From JAUWQU01 sp964605095 (lineage in GTDB: Bacteria; Planctomycetota; Phycisphaerae; SM23-33), in NCBI GenBank assembly GCA_964605095.1, contig CAZSBS010000093.1, positions 1 to 16,600 of the forward strand: DNA of 16,600 nt. The letters run 5' to 3'. The translations under genes and the position numbers were made by a program. Shown here one piece after another: positions 8,014-16,431 of the stretch (position 1 is its first letter; each line of letters opens with the position of its first letter). The notes beneath the pieces were generated by a model. It was given only the letters and a program-made list of their open reading frames with translations, was not told where the DNA came from and made no database searches.

Positions 8014-8177
8014 TCCCCATTTCTGGGACGGCTTGGGCGAACTTCCTTCCGTTTTCTACCTTTCCGTTGCCTTGTTGTCTCACTGGACACCGCCGGGCCG
8101 GCCTTGGGGGCCTGTCGCGCCCGGGGATCCTGGTTTTGTTGCAGCCGCGAACGCCGCGGCCGGCTGTTTCCCGTCAA
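8001..8177 (-). other. Overlapping 58-codon frame with strong RBS; candidate frameshifted N-terminus of the DUF2344 gene
   Basis: On the - strand, GGAGGT (8186-8191) is spaced 8 nt from a TTG at 8177 that opens a 58-codon, Arg/Lys/Pro-rich frame ending at TGA 8001-8003, inside the DUF2344 start. In this frame an AGA-AAA codon pair contains AAAA; a one-base backward slip on the AAA codon enters the DUF2344 frame right after its upstream stop and restores residues matching the family N-terminus. It could be an assembly indel in a MAG, a real frameshift mutation, programmed frameshifting, or a fortuitous ORF. Confidence 0.35.
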
Positions 8178-8211
8178 GCTCGCACACCTCCGCTCGCGGG
8201 CGGCCGCGTGC

Positions 8212-8234
8212 GATTCTGTTCTGTTTTTAGAATC
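8212..8234. repeat. 6-bp inverted repeat between array and DUF2344 gene
   Basis: GATTCT and AGAATC flank 11 nt on the ptsI-distal side of the heptamer array. There is no T-tract in the direction of ptsI transcription, so a terminator role is weak. Apart from this hairpin and the overlapping frame starting at 8177, I see no clear promoter in 8014-8243. Confidence 0.3.
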
Positions 8235-8246
8235 TCCGATTCCCTG

Positions 8247-8513
8247 CTTCCTACTTCCTGCTTCCTACTTCCTGCTTCCTACTTCCTGCTTCTTACTTCC
8301 TGCTTCTTACTTCTTACTTCCTGCTTCTTACTTCTTACTTCCTGCTTCTTACTTCTTNNNNNNNNNNNNNNNNNNNNNNNNNNNNNNNNNNNNNNNNNNN
8401 NNNNNNNNNNNNNNNNNNNNNNNNNNNNNNNNNNNNNNNNNNNNNNNNNNNNNNNNNCTTCTTACTTCTTACTTCCTGCTTCTTACTTCCTACTTCTGAC
8501 TTCTTACTTCCTC
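8247..8513 (-). repeat. Tandem heptamer array (CTTCYTR on + strand) interrupted by an assembly gap
   Basis: Fifteen full 7-bp copies (8247-8351) plus a partial one precede the N run, and eight more (8458-8513, the last two degenerating) follow it up to the ptsI stop codon, which begins on the adjacent base. A degenerate copy (TTCCCTG, 8240-8246) precedes the array. Units are CTTCCTA, CTTCCTG and CTTCTTA, with single CTTCTGA and CTTCCTC at the ptsI end. Transcripts reading on from ptsI would carry purine-rich GAAG-type repeats. Heptanucleotide tandem repeats are known elsewhere, for example the STRR elements of cyanobacteria; no function is evident here. True copy number is unknown because of the gap. 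Confidence 0.95.
8358..8457. other. Assembly gap of 100 Ns inside the tandem array
   Basis: The run is exactly 100 Ns, the conventional placeholder for a gap of unknown length. It falls wholly within the heptamer array, so the assembler evidently failed on the repeat and the real array may be longer or shorter. Confidence 0.98.
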
Positions 8514-10256
<1,743 letters not shown>

Positions 10257-10325
10257 GCTTTGCCCTCGGCCGGGCTTTGATTGCGCACCGGCCGGGCCCG
10301 CGTGTTATTCCGAACCAGCTCGAGG

Positions 10326-10598
10326 CTATTCCTCGTCGAACCCTTCCGCGACCAACTTCTCCAGGGCCTCGACGGCGGCCTGGGCGTCCTCCCCGTCGGC
10401 CACTATCCTCAGCACGGTCCCCTTGGTGGCTGCAAGGCGCATTACGGACATGATGCTCTTGGCATCAACCACAAGTGAGCCGTTGGCGACCTCGATCTTG
10501 CAGTTGAACCTGTTCGAGATCTCCACGAACCGCATCGCCGGACGGGCGTGCAGTCCGTACTTGTTGACGATCTTCACTTCTCGTTGGAGCGTTGCCAA
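10326..10598 (-). CDS. ptsH: PTS phosphocarrier protein HPr
   Basis: Small phosphocarrier between Enzyme I and EIIA proteins. It has 90 residues with the active-site histidine H17 in NKYGLHARPAM. S48 in DAKSIMSVMRLAA lies 31 residues further on, the same distance as His15-Ser46 in B. subtilis HPr, so it could be a target of HPr kinase/phosphorylase; hprK is not in the window. The start is TTG at 10598, with GGGA spaced 7 nt upstream; a GTG at 10577 would leave only nine residues before the active histidine and has a poorer RBS. It sits 45 bp after ptsN and 69 bp before ptsI, clearly in one operon. The non-ATG start may lower its translation. Confidence 0.95.
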   Translation of the reverse strand: MATLQREVKIVNKYGLHARPAMRFVEISNRFNCKIEVANGSLVVDAKSIMSVMRLAATKGTVLRIVADGEDAQAAVEALEKLVAEGFDEE

Positions 10599-10643
10599 TT
10601 CGCTATCCCGGCGTACCTCGCTGGTCCGCGAGGTCCAGGCCGT

Positions 10644-11111
10644 TTAGCCGACCTCGTCGGCTTCCTTGATCAGGTCGATGACCGCTTCCCGCGACTCGCT
10701 CTGACGCAGGAACTTGCGAAAGATGTCCCGCTGAACGTGCTTGAAGATCGTCTCCATTGCCTGGAGGTGCTCGTCCGGGTTGTCGGGGCTCGACAGCAGC
10801 AGAATCACCGAGTAAACGGGCTTGGAATCGAGTGAGGCAAAATCGATGCCTTTGCTGGAGCAACCTATTGTGGCGATTGGCTTCTTGACGCCCTTGAGCT
10901 TGGCGTGCGGAAGGGCCACGCCCTTGCCAATACCCGTGGTGGCCTGGGCCTCGCGAGCCAGGACCGCCTTGATGATCTCCTTGACCTTTTGCTTAGACAC
11001 CGCCCCAGCCGCGGCCAAAGACTCCACCAACTCCTCTATCACCGCGTCACGAGTCGTGTTGGCCAGGCTCGGCACGATGGCGTCACCGATGATGATGTCC
11101 GACAGTTTCAT
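10644..11111 (-). CDS. ptsN: PTS EIIA, fructose/nitrogen (PtsN) type
   Basis: Single-domain EIIA of the Fru/Ntr family that takes phosphate from HPr. It has 155 residues, like E. coli PtsN (163), with the phosphorylated histidine H69 in GIGKGVALPHAKLKGV and a following conserved section, VYSVILLLSSPDNPDEHLQ. No EIIB or EIIC domain is fused or adjacent, so it probably acts as a regulatory output rather than in sugar transport. The ATG at 11111 has GGGAG spaced 6 nt. It follows hpf, reproducing the hpf-ptsN order of the classical rpoN-hpf-ptsN cluster, although rpoN is replaced by a DUF502 gene. The 163-bp gap from hpf could hold its own promoter, but I found no convincing -35/-10 pair there. 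Confidence 0.92.
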   Translation of the reverse strand: MKLSDIIIGDAIVPSLANTTRDAVIEELVESLAAAGAVSKQKVKEIIKAVLAREAQATTGIGKGVALPHAKLKGVKKPIATIGCSSKGIDFASLDSKPVYSVILLLSSPDNPDEHLQAMETIFKHVQRDIFRKFLRQSESREAVIDLIKEADEVG

Positions 11112-11274
11112 TCCATACTCCCGCTAATATACCGCATCCACGAGTTCCATGGCCGCTTGGGCAAAGGGCACATATCCGGGCCTGCCCGGCACCCAAGCGT
11201 CAAGACCGCCGAGAGTCTACCGCGTTTGCATGCCTATAGCTAGGGGACACAACGGGGAATTTAGCATCACTCCA

Positions 11275-11613
11275 CTACTCCGCCTCTGGGACCTCGGGCA
11301 CGCTCTCGGACAGCGAGGCGCCCTGGTGATCGCGAACCTTGTCCTTGTGCCGGCGAAGCTGCTCGACTATTTTCGCGAGGCACTGATCGATACCAGCGTA
11401 AAGGTCCCGATCGCGATGACTGGCCACGAAAGTCGCCTTACGCCTGGCCTTGACGACCATCTCGACCACGGTGTGCTCCGCTTCGACGTCCAAGATCACC
11501 TCTACCGACCCAATGCCGTCGTAATAACGCGGGAGCCGCTCCACCTTCGACTGCACGTATGCCCGGATCGCCTCGGTCACATCCATGTGACGCGCTTCTA
11601 CAATAATGTTCAC
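11275..11613 (-). CDS. hpf: Ribosome hibernation-promoting factor, short form
   Basis: HPF/YfiA family protein that binds the 30S decoding region and inactivates ribosomes during slow growth. It has 112 residues, with the N-terminal fold (MNIIVEARHMDVTEAIRAYV) and the basic helix KARRKATFVASHRDRDLYAGID. The C-terminal dimerisation domain of long HPF (about 170-190 residues in total) is missing; instead there is a short acidic tail. The start is GTG at 11613, with an excellent AAGGAG (11622-11627) spaced 8 nt inside the end of the DUF502 gene, whose stop it overlaps (GTGA), so the two are translationally coupled. Confidence 0.93.
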   Translation of the reverse strand: MNIIVEARHMDVTEAIRAYVQSKVERLPRYYDGIGSVEVILDVEAEHTVVEMVVKARRKATFVASHRDRDLYAGIDQCLAKIVEQLRRHKDKVRDHQGASLSESVPEVPEAE

Positions 11614-12440
11614 GCTGGTATCTCCTTACTCTTGCTGGACTCCAAAGGTATAAAACCCCGCGGGGCCTGTTTGAGGCTCGACTCATCCATCGCCTGGCTC
11701 AGAGGCATCTGGTTCAGAGGCATAATGACTCCCCCGCTCACAAGCAACCGAAGTGCGTCGTCGATGCTCAACGGAAGGTCGATAACCTCGCTCCGCGGCA
11801 CCGTGATCACGTAACCCGTCACCGGCGTCGGGCTCGACGGCACGAAAACCGTCACAAGGTCTTGCCCCAGCAATTCGCCCAACGTCCGCATGCCTTCGTT
11901 GGTCACAAGACCCAGCGACCATATCCCCTTGCGGGGATACTCCACAGCCACCACACGCGAAGACCCCAACTTCCGCTCGGCCAGGAGAAAATCCGTCACC
12001 TGCTTGACCGACGGGTAAATCTGCTTGACTATCGGCAGCCGGAAAAAACCCCGCTCGATCAGCCGCCACATCGCCCGGCCGAGGATGCTGGCAACGAACC
12101 GCCCAAAGACGTAAATCAACACGAACGAAAGGACGAACCCGACCCAGTTGAGTTGCCAGCCCCCCCAGGTCTGCTTTAGGGGATTCCAGAGGTCGTCGGG
12201 GCCCCTGATGCTGAAATCGTACCTGCCGGCAACGACCTGCCACTGGACGACCACCCACATGACGAGCTTGTTGACGTAGACGCCCAGGTAGCTGTCCACG
12301 AACTGCAACACCCAGACGATTATCATAACCGTCAGCAGCGCCGGCAGCATGGCCGCCAGACCGCGGAAGAAAAACCGCCTGAAGTCGCCGACAAATCCTT
12401 TCGCCACAACCGCACTCCGTTCCGCGGGATGGTTCCCCAT
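11610..12440 (-). CDS. DUF502 family membrane protein
   Basis: A 276-residue inner-membrane protein of uncharacterised family DUF502. Hydrophobic segments at about 28-48 and 98-118 are probable transmembrane helices. The family signatures RLPIVKQIYPSVKQV (134-148) and VFVPSSPTPVTGY (198-210) are clear; the C-terminal 150 residues are soluble. It heads the hpf-pts operon and overlaps hpf by GTGA. The ATG at 12440 has no RBS and would leave only about 10 nt of leader after the predicted promoter. An in-frame GTG at 12407 has GGAG spaced 7 nt and gives a short N-terminus more like the family, so the true start may be 12407; I keep the longer form because the promoter is only predicted. Function is unknown. 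Confidence 0.88.
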   Translation of the reverse strand: MGNHPAERSAVVAKGFVGDFRRFFFRGLAAMLPALLTVMIIVWVLQFVDSYLGVYVNKLVMWVVVQWQVVAGRYDFSIRGPDDLWNPLKQTWGGWQLNWVGFVLSFVLIYVFGRFVASILGRAMWRLIERGFFRLPIVKQIYPSVKQVTDFLLAERKLGSSRVVAVEYPRKGIWSLGLVTNEGMRTLGELLGQDLVTVFVPSSPTPVTGYVITVPRSEVIDLPLSIDDALRLLVSGGVIMPLNQMPLSQAMDESSLKQAPRGFIPLESSKSKEIPA

Positions 12441-12457
12441 CCAGCTTGCTCTATCTC

Positions 12458-12486
12458 AGTCTATTCGTACCGGCAGGAAACGTCAA
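12458..12486 (-). promoter_or_regulatory. Sigma-70-like promoter of the DUF502-hpf-pts operon
   Basis: On the - strand, TTGACG (12481-12486) is separated by exactly 17 bp from TAGACT (12458-12463). The start of transcription would be near 12451, just ahead of the DUF502 gene. This is the best -35/-10 pair I found in the window. Confidence 0.6.
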
Positions 12487-12520
12487 GCGTTTGAGCGCGC
12501 CAGCGGCCAAGTTCGCCAAG

Positions 12521-12547
12521 AGATTGCCCTAACAAGATTGCCCTAAC
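12521..12547 (-). repeat. Direct repeat of a 13-mer upstream of the operon promoter
   Basis: AGATTGCCCTAAC occurs at 12521-12533 and 12535-12547 (period 14). It lies 34-61 bp upstream of the -35 box of the DUF502 promoter, about -70 to -97 from the predicted start, where an activator could bind. It could also be a chance slippage duplication. Confidence 0.5.
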
Positions 12548-12772
12548 TGAGGGCGACATTTTTCTCTGGCCGCCGATAACTTACACTACTAGCGTTTTTT
12601 ACACTCGGCAGAGAGTGGACAGTAGGGAGGAGACTGCGGAAAAGGTCTTTTTTGCCGATCACAGCGGATCGTCCGCGACGGCGCCAGGCCATGGGATATT
12701 CCCATCAGCCGGGCTGCGCCCAGCGAGAGGCGTGGATGAAGCAGCTGCGCGGGGCTGCGCCGGCTACCATAA
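12548..12772. other. Remainder of intergenic region between the Gfo/Idh gene and the DUF502 operon
   Basis: The 332-bp gap 12441-12772 holds the promoter and the 13-mer repeat at its DUF502 end. The rest shows small inverted repeats (GCGGA/TCCGC at 12664-12676; ATGGGA/TCCCAT at 12691-12705) and a repeated GGCTGCGC, but no credible ORF, RNA gene or hairpin with a T-tract in the direction of the Gfo/Idh transcript. Confidence 0.5.
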
Positions 12773-14134
12773 TCAGAGCGTCCAGCCTTCACGGAATGTC
12801 GGCTTTATGTATTGGTTGGCGTCGGGGCAGTTGGTGAACTGCATCTTGGCGGAGTCCCACTCAAGCTTCGTGCCGGGCATCTTCAGGGCGATCACGCCGA
12901 CCATGGCGACCTCCGTCAGGGGCCCGCCGTAATCGGCGAAGTCGGACCCGGCCTTGGCGCCCTTGCGGATGGCGTTGAGCCAGTCGGCGTGGTGTTCCTG
13001 GGCTCGCGGGATGCTCTGCGCGGGCACCTTGTACGCCCGCATCGCCTTCTCGGGGATCAGCCGCACCCCGCCCGCGCCGTGCGAGCCGTAACCGATGACG
13101 CCCTTGTCGCCGAAAACGTACGCGCCGATCCCGGTCGGCTTGCGGTCCGGTTCGAGCTGGGCCGGGCGGGGCATCTGCGCGGTGCCGCCGTACCAGTGGA
13201 GCGTGATGGGCCCGCGCTTGGCATTGGCGGCAAACTCGTACGTGATGTGGTCGCCCGGGGGATATGCATCGCCCTGCGTCTTGAAATCGTAGCCCTTGGC
13301 CTCAGCCACGACCGTCTTGGGCGCGCCAAGGTCCAAAGCCCAGAAGACCGGGTCAATTATGTGGCACGCCCAGTCGCCGATCGTCCCGTTGCCGTACGGG
13401 GTCCAGCCGCGCCACGCCGCCGGCAGGTAGCACGGACTGTACTGCCGGGCCTTGGCCGGACCCTGCCATAGGTCCCAGTCCAGCGTCTCGGGAACCGGCA
13501 CCTGCTCCTTGATGCGGCCCAGGTTGCGAACGCCGGAATTGACGGGCGAGCATGCGCAGGTGACCGTGTGGACCTTGCCGATGGCGCCGTCCCATATCCA
13601 CTCGCACAAGCTGCGGATCGAGTCTGTAGAATGGCCCTGGTTGCCTAGCTGCGTGACTACCTTGTGCTCCCTGGCCGCCTTCATCAGCTCGCGGACCTCC
13701 CACACCGAATGGGCCAGCGGTTTCTGGCAATAGACGTGCTTGCCGCGATTGATGGCCGCCATTGCCGCCACGGCGTGCGTGTGGTCCGGCGTGGAGACGG
13801 TGACGGCGTCGATCTTGTCCGACATCTCGTCGAACATCTTGCGGAAGTCGCGGTAGACCTTGGCCTGCGGGTGGGCCTTAAAGGACCGCTCGCCTCGCTT
13901 GAGGTCCACGTCGCACAGCGCCACTATGTTGTTGCCGCCGGAGACATCGCCGACGTCGCCGGCGCCCATGCCGCCGATGCCGATACAGGCAATGTTGAGC
14001 TTGTCGCTCGGGGCCGTCTGCCCGCTTGCCGCCAGGACGTGCCGAGGCACGATCGTAAACGCCGCCACTGCCGCGCCCGCGCCGGCTGCCGCTGCCAGGA
14101 ACTTACGCCGATTCATGGTTGTCTTGCTGTTCAT
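12773..14134 (-). CDS. TAT-exported Gfo/Idh/MocA family oxidoreductase
   Basis: A 453-residue NAD(P)-dependent sugar oxidoreductase-like protein. The twin-arginine signal NRRKFLAAAAGAG (8-20) points to export, folded with its cofactor. The Rossmann motif is GIGGMG (52-57), followed by TPDHTH (115-120), the catalytic-lysine motif CQKP (136-139, K138, where many relatives have EKP), GNQGHS (164-169) and GDWACHIIDP (253-262, with conserved H258). The ATG overlaps the upstream gene's stop (ATGA), with AAGGA about 12 nt before it. Known exported members include the NAD-dependent GH109 glycosidases, so it may be a glycosidase rather than a dehydrogenase; the residues seen do not decide this. It likely acts with the neighbouring DUF5703/GH-like protein on one carbohydrate. 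Confidence 0.9.
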   Translation of the reverse strand: MNSKTTMNRRKFLAAAAGAGAAVAAFTIVPRHVLAASGQTAPSDKLNIACIGIGGMGAGDVGDVSGGNNIVALCDVDLKRGERSFKAHPQAKVYRDFRKMFDEMSDKIDAVTVSTPDHTHAVAAMAAINRGKHVYCQKPLAHSVWEVRELMKAAREHKVVTQLGNQGHSTDSIRSLCEWIWDGAIGKVHTVTCACSPVNSGVRNLGRIKEQVPVPETLDWDLWQGPAKARQYSPCYLPAAWRGWTPYGNGTIGDWACHIIDPVFWALDLGAPKTVVAEAKGYDFKTQGDAYPPGDHITYEFAANAKRGPITLHWYGGTAQMPRPAQLEPDRKPTGIGAYVFGDKGVIGYGSHGAGGVRLIPEKAMRAYKVPAQSIPRAQEHHADWLNAIRKGAKAGSDFADYGGPLTEVAMVGVIALKMPGTKLEWDSAKMQFTNCPDANQYIKPTFREGWTL

Positions 14135-16431
14135 GGGATTATCACGTCCTTCTTTCGTTCGTCAGGGGTTACTTTCAAGTCCAGCACCTTGTGGCCGCGG
14201 ATTTTGCCTTCAACCACGGTTTGCCCGGGCGCGTGGAGGCGGAAGTCCGCGTCCCAATCCTTCGGCCAGGCCGGCATGAGGAATATCTTCTCGCCGTCGG
14301 TCTGCATGAGCATGGCCTGGAAGGTCTTCATCAGGATTCCACCGTGGTCCTGGTCCGGCGTCCAGTCGTAGTTTGGGCCCCAGAAGGCGGGGAAACGCTC
14401 GTTTCGGTCGTGCGAGCGCGCCCGGGCGACGAGATTCGCGCGAGCCTCGTCGGTGAAGCCCAGGTAGGCCATGAAGACGTCGTCCTGGCGCCAGCCCGAT
14501 GCGCCGCGGTCCGCCCGGTGGTGCAGGGCCTCGATGCCCCAGTCGAGATTGGGCCTGCCCAGGGCAACAAGGCGGAACGGGAAGACCGCGTATAGCTCGG
14601 GGTTTTCGCTGTTGCTCTTATGGGCGAACTTCTCCGCCGGGGCGAGGGCGGTCTTCCCATCAATCTGCCGGGTGGGCAGGTCGGGCAGCTTGTCGCGAAG
14701 CCGCCGCCACAGCGTCCGCTCGGCCGGCGGGGCCGCGGCGTCCGGAAGAGCCAGAAGCCGGTCGGCAACGGCGATGCACCCTGCCACCTCGGGCATGGGG
14801 TTGGTGCAGTCCCACCATGTTTCCAGGGCCTGCGACGGATGCATGACGAGTTTGCCGGCCTCGTTGGTCTTGTAGTGCTGGTCGAAGAACGTGAGTATCT
14901 CGTGGCAAACCGGCAGCACCGTGCGGGCGAGGAACTCGCGGTCCCGCGTGTGGTCGTAGTAATCGAGCATCATCCAGCACAGTTCCAGCCCGCCAACCCA
15001 CTCCCACTTGTGCCAGCCGCTGGCCTGGAGCTTGTCCGCACGCTGGTCCCAAGGCTGCCAGCCGTAGGTCTCGCTGAAGACCGGCCCCCAGAAATAGATG
15101 CATTCCGGCAGGTACGCCCCGTCGTGGCCGAGGTAGAGCTTCGTGCGGAACTTGCTGAGCTCGAGCACCTCGCCGGCATACATGTGCCAGAGAGGCTTCA
15201 TAAGGTCAAAGTCGCCGCTGGTACACATGCCGATGTACGGCAGGCGGGTGTTCTGCCACCAGTATCCGGGGCCCCATTGGCGATAGTCGGGGTCTTTGCC
15301 GGCCGGGGCGACGGTGAAGAGCGATCCGTTGAACTTGATAGGATACGCCCCCCGCCCGGTGCAGGCGTTGATGAACCGCTGGAGGTGGTACATCTGGCTG
15401 ACGTAGGCGGCATCGTCTGGGCCGGGCTTGCCGGCCATCGCCTGGGGGGCGGCCACCGCGCGGATGTAGCTGCGGTCCCAGAACTCCGCCCACCACTTCT
15501 CGTGGGCCGCCCGGCGATCCGCGAAGCTGCGAGCCTCGACGCGGCCTATCGTATCATCAATGGCGGCGAGCCACTTTGGGCCCGTCGATGGATGTTGCGT
15601 CAGCACGTAGATGCTGAAGCGATGCGTCTTGCCGCGCCGCGAAACCAGGCGAAGGTCATCCACCCGCCGCCCGGCCTCGGCCTTGATTACCGCCCCGAAC
15701 GTCCTTCCAAGAAGCGGGTCGGCCTGCTTGAAGCCTTCAAGGCCCTGGATCTTCGCGAGTATCGCCGGGCCGAACGACTTTACGTTGTGGTGATACCAAC
15801 CGATCCGCCCTTGCTGGGCTGTCAGGACGGTGTCCGGCTCGATGATTGTCGGCTGGAGGGCGCCGGCCGGGGCGCTGGTCATGATGTCGCTGCATTGCAG
15901 CTCGGTGTATGGCTGCCGGCTCATCCGCCACAGCTCTATCGACGCGGTGGCCTCGGTGGCCTCGGCCGTCTCAGCCTCGACGTGAATCACCGGCTCATGC
16001 GCATCCACCCACAGGCGGACTCGCGAGGCGCTCGCCTGCTCGCCAGCCTGCACGCGCATCGTCGCGTCGCGCAGGCAGAGGGTCTGCGCCACCGGCTTGG
16101 CGCCGGCAAGGGCGTTGGGGTCCAGGTGGATCCGCACCCGCCCCACCTTCACCAGCCGGGCGTTGTCGTCCCATGCGTCGGTCTTGGAGATGTAGAAAAC
16201 CAGGTCGCCGCCGGGCTCGGTCCACGCGTTGACGCAGATGTCGCCGTTGCCAAGCGGCATCGAGTCGTGCTCGCCCCTGCCGAGCGAATCCCACGTGACG
16301 TTGTAGGCATCCACCGACGCCGGCGGAGCTTTTTTGCCATCACCCGCGCCCGCGCCCTCGCCAGCCAATGCCAGCGCCGGATAGGCCGCCGCAGCCAGCA
16401 CAGCCAGGATCATTGCGACAGTCGTGTTCAT
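14131..16431 (-). CDS. Exported DUF5703 / GH95-like putative glycoside hydrolase
   Basis: A 766-residue exported protein whose N-terminal domain resembles DUF5703 (YNVTWDSLGRGEHDSMPLGNGDI, about 43-65; KTDAW, 83-87; GRVRIHLDPN, about 97-106). The rest looks like an (alpha/alpha)6-barrel hydrolase of the GH95 kind, ending with a beta-rich section (MLMQTDGEKIFLMPAWPKDW). I could not assign catalytic residues, so activity and substrate remain open. The frame is open to 16593, but the ATG at 16431 is chosen: it has AAAGGG spaced 7 nt and starts a clear signal peptide (MNTTVAMILAVLAAAAYPALALA, cleaved after ALA at 21-23). The stop overlaps the Gfo/Idh start, so both are probably one transcript and both are exported. 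Confidence 0.8.
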   Translation of the reverse strand: MNTTVAMILAVLAAAAYPALALAGEGAGAGDGKKAPPASVDAYNVTWDSLGRGEHDSMPLGNGDICVNAWTEPGGDLVFYISKTDAWDDNARLVKVGRVRIHLDPNALAGAKPVAQTLCLRDATMRVQAGEQASASRVRLWVDAHEPVIHVEAETAEATEATASIELWRMSRQPYTELQCSDIMTSAPAGALQPTIIEPDTVLTAQQGRIGWYHHNVKSFGPAILAKIQGLEGFKQADPLLGRTFGAVIKAEAGRRVDDLRLVSRRGKTHRFSIYVLTQHPSTGPKWLAAIDDTIGRVEARSFADRRAAHEKWWAEFWDRSYIRAVAAPQAMAGKPGPDDAAYVSQMYHLQRFINACTGRGAYPIKFNGSLFTVAPAGKDPDYRQWGPGYWWQNTRLPYIGMCTSGDFDLMKPLWHMYAGEVLELSKFRTKLYLGHDGAYLPECIYFWGPVFSETYGWQPWDQRADKLQASGWHKWEWVGGLELCWMMLDYYDHTRDREFLARTVLPVCHEILTFFDQHYKTNEAGKLVMHPSQALETWWDCTNPMPEVAGCIAVADRLLALPDAAAPPAERTLWRRLRDKLPDLPTRQIDGKTALAPAEKFAHKSNSENPELYAVFPFRLVALGRPNLDWGIEALHHRADRGASGWRQDDVFMAYLGFTDEARANLVARARSHDRNERFPAFWGPNYDWTPDQDHGGILMKTFQAMLMQTDGEKIFLMPAWPKDWDADFRLHAPGQTVVEGKIRGHKVLDLKVTPDERKKDVIIP

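Noticed and set aside
8247..8513. CRISPR array
   Set aside because: The repeat unit is 7 bp with no spacers and no cas genes nearby.
8247..8513. Triplex (H-DNA) forming tract
   Set aside because: Nearly every 7-bp unit ends in a purine on the pyrimidine strand, so the uninterrupted homopyrimidine run needed is lacking.
11112..11274. Promoter for ptsN in the hpf-ptsN gap (TTGACG at 11198-11203, TATATT near 11125, - strand)
   Set aside because: The elements are not correctly spaced with any partner hexamer; the gap otherwise shows only a weak CCGGGC/GCCCGG hairpin with a 2-nt loop (11176-11189).
12691..12705. Palindrome ATGGGA-TAT-TCCCAT as an operator
   Set aside because: Too short to separate from chance and not placed near a recognised promoter.
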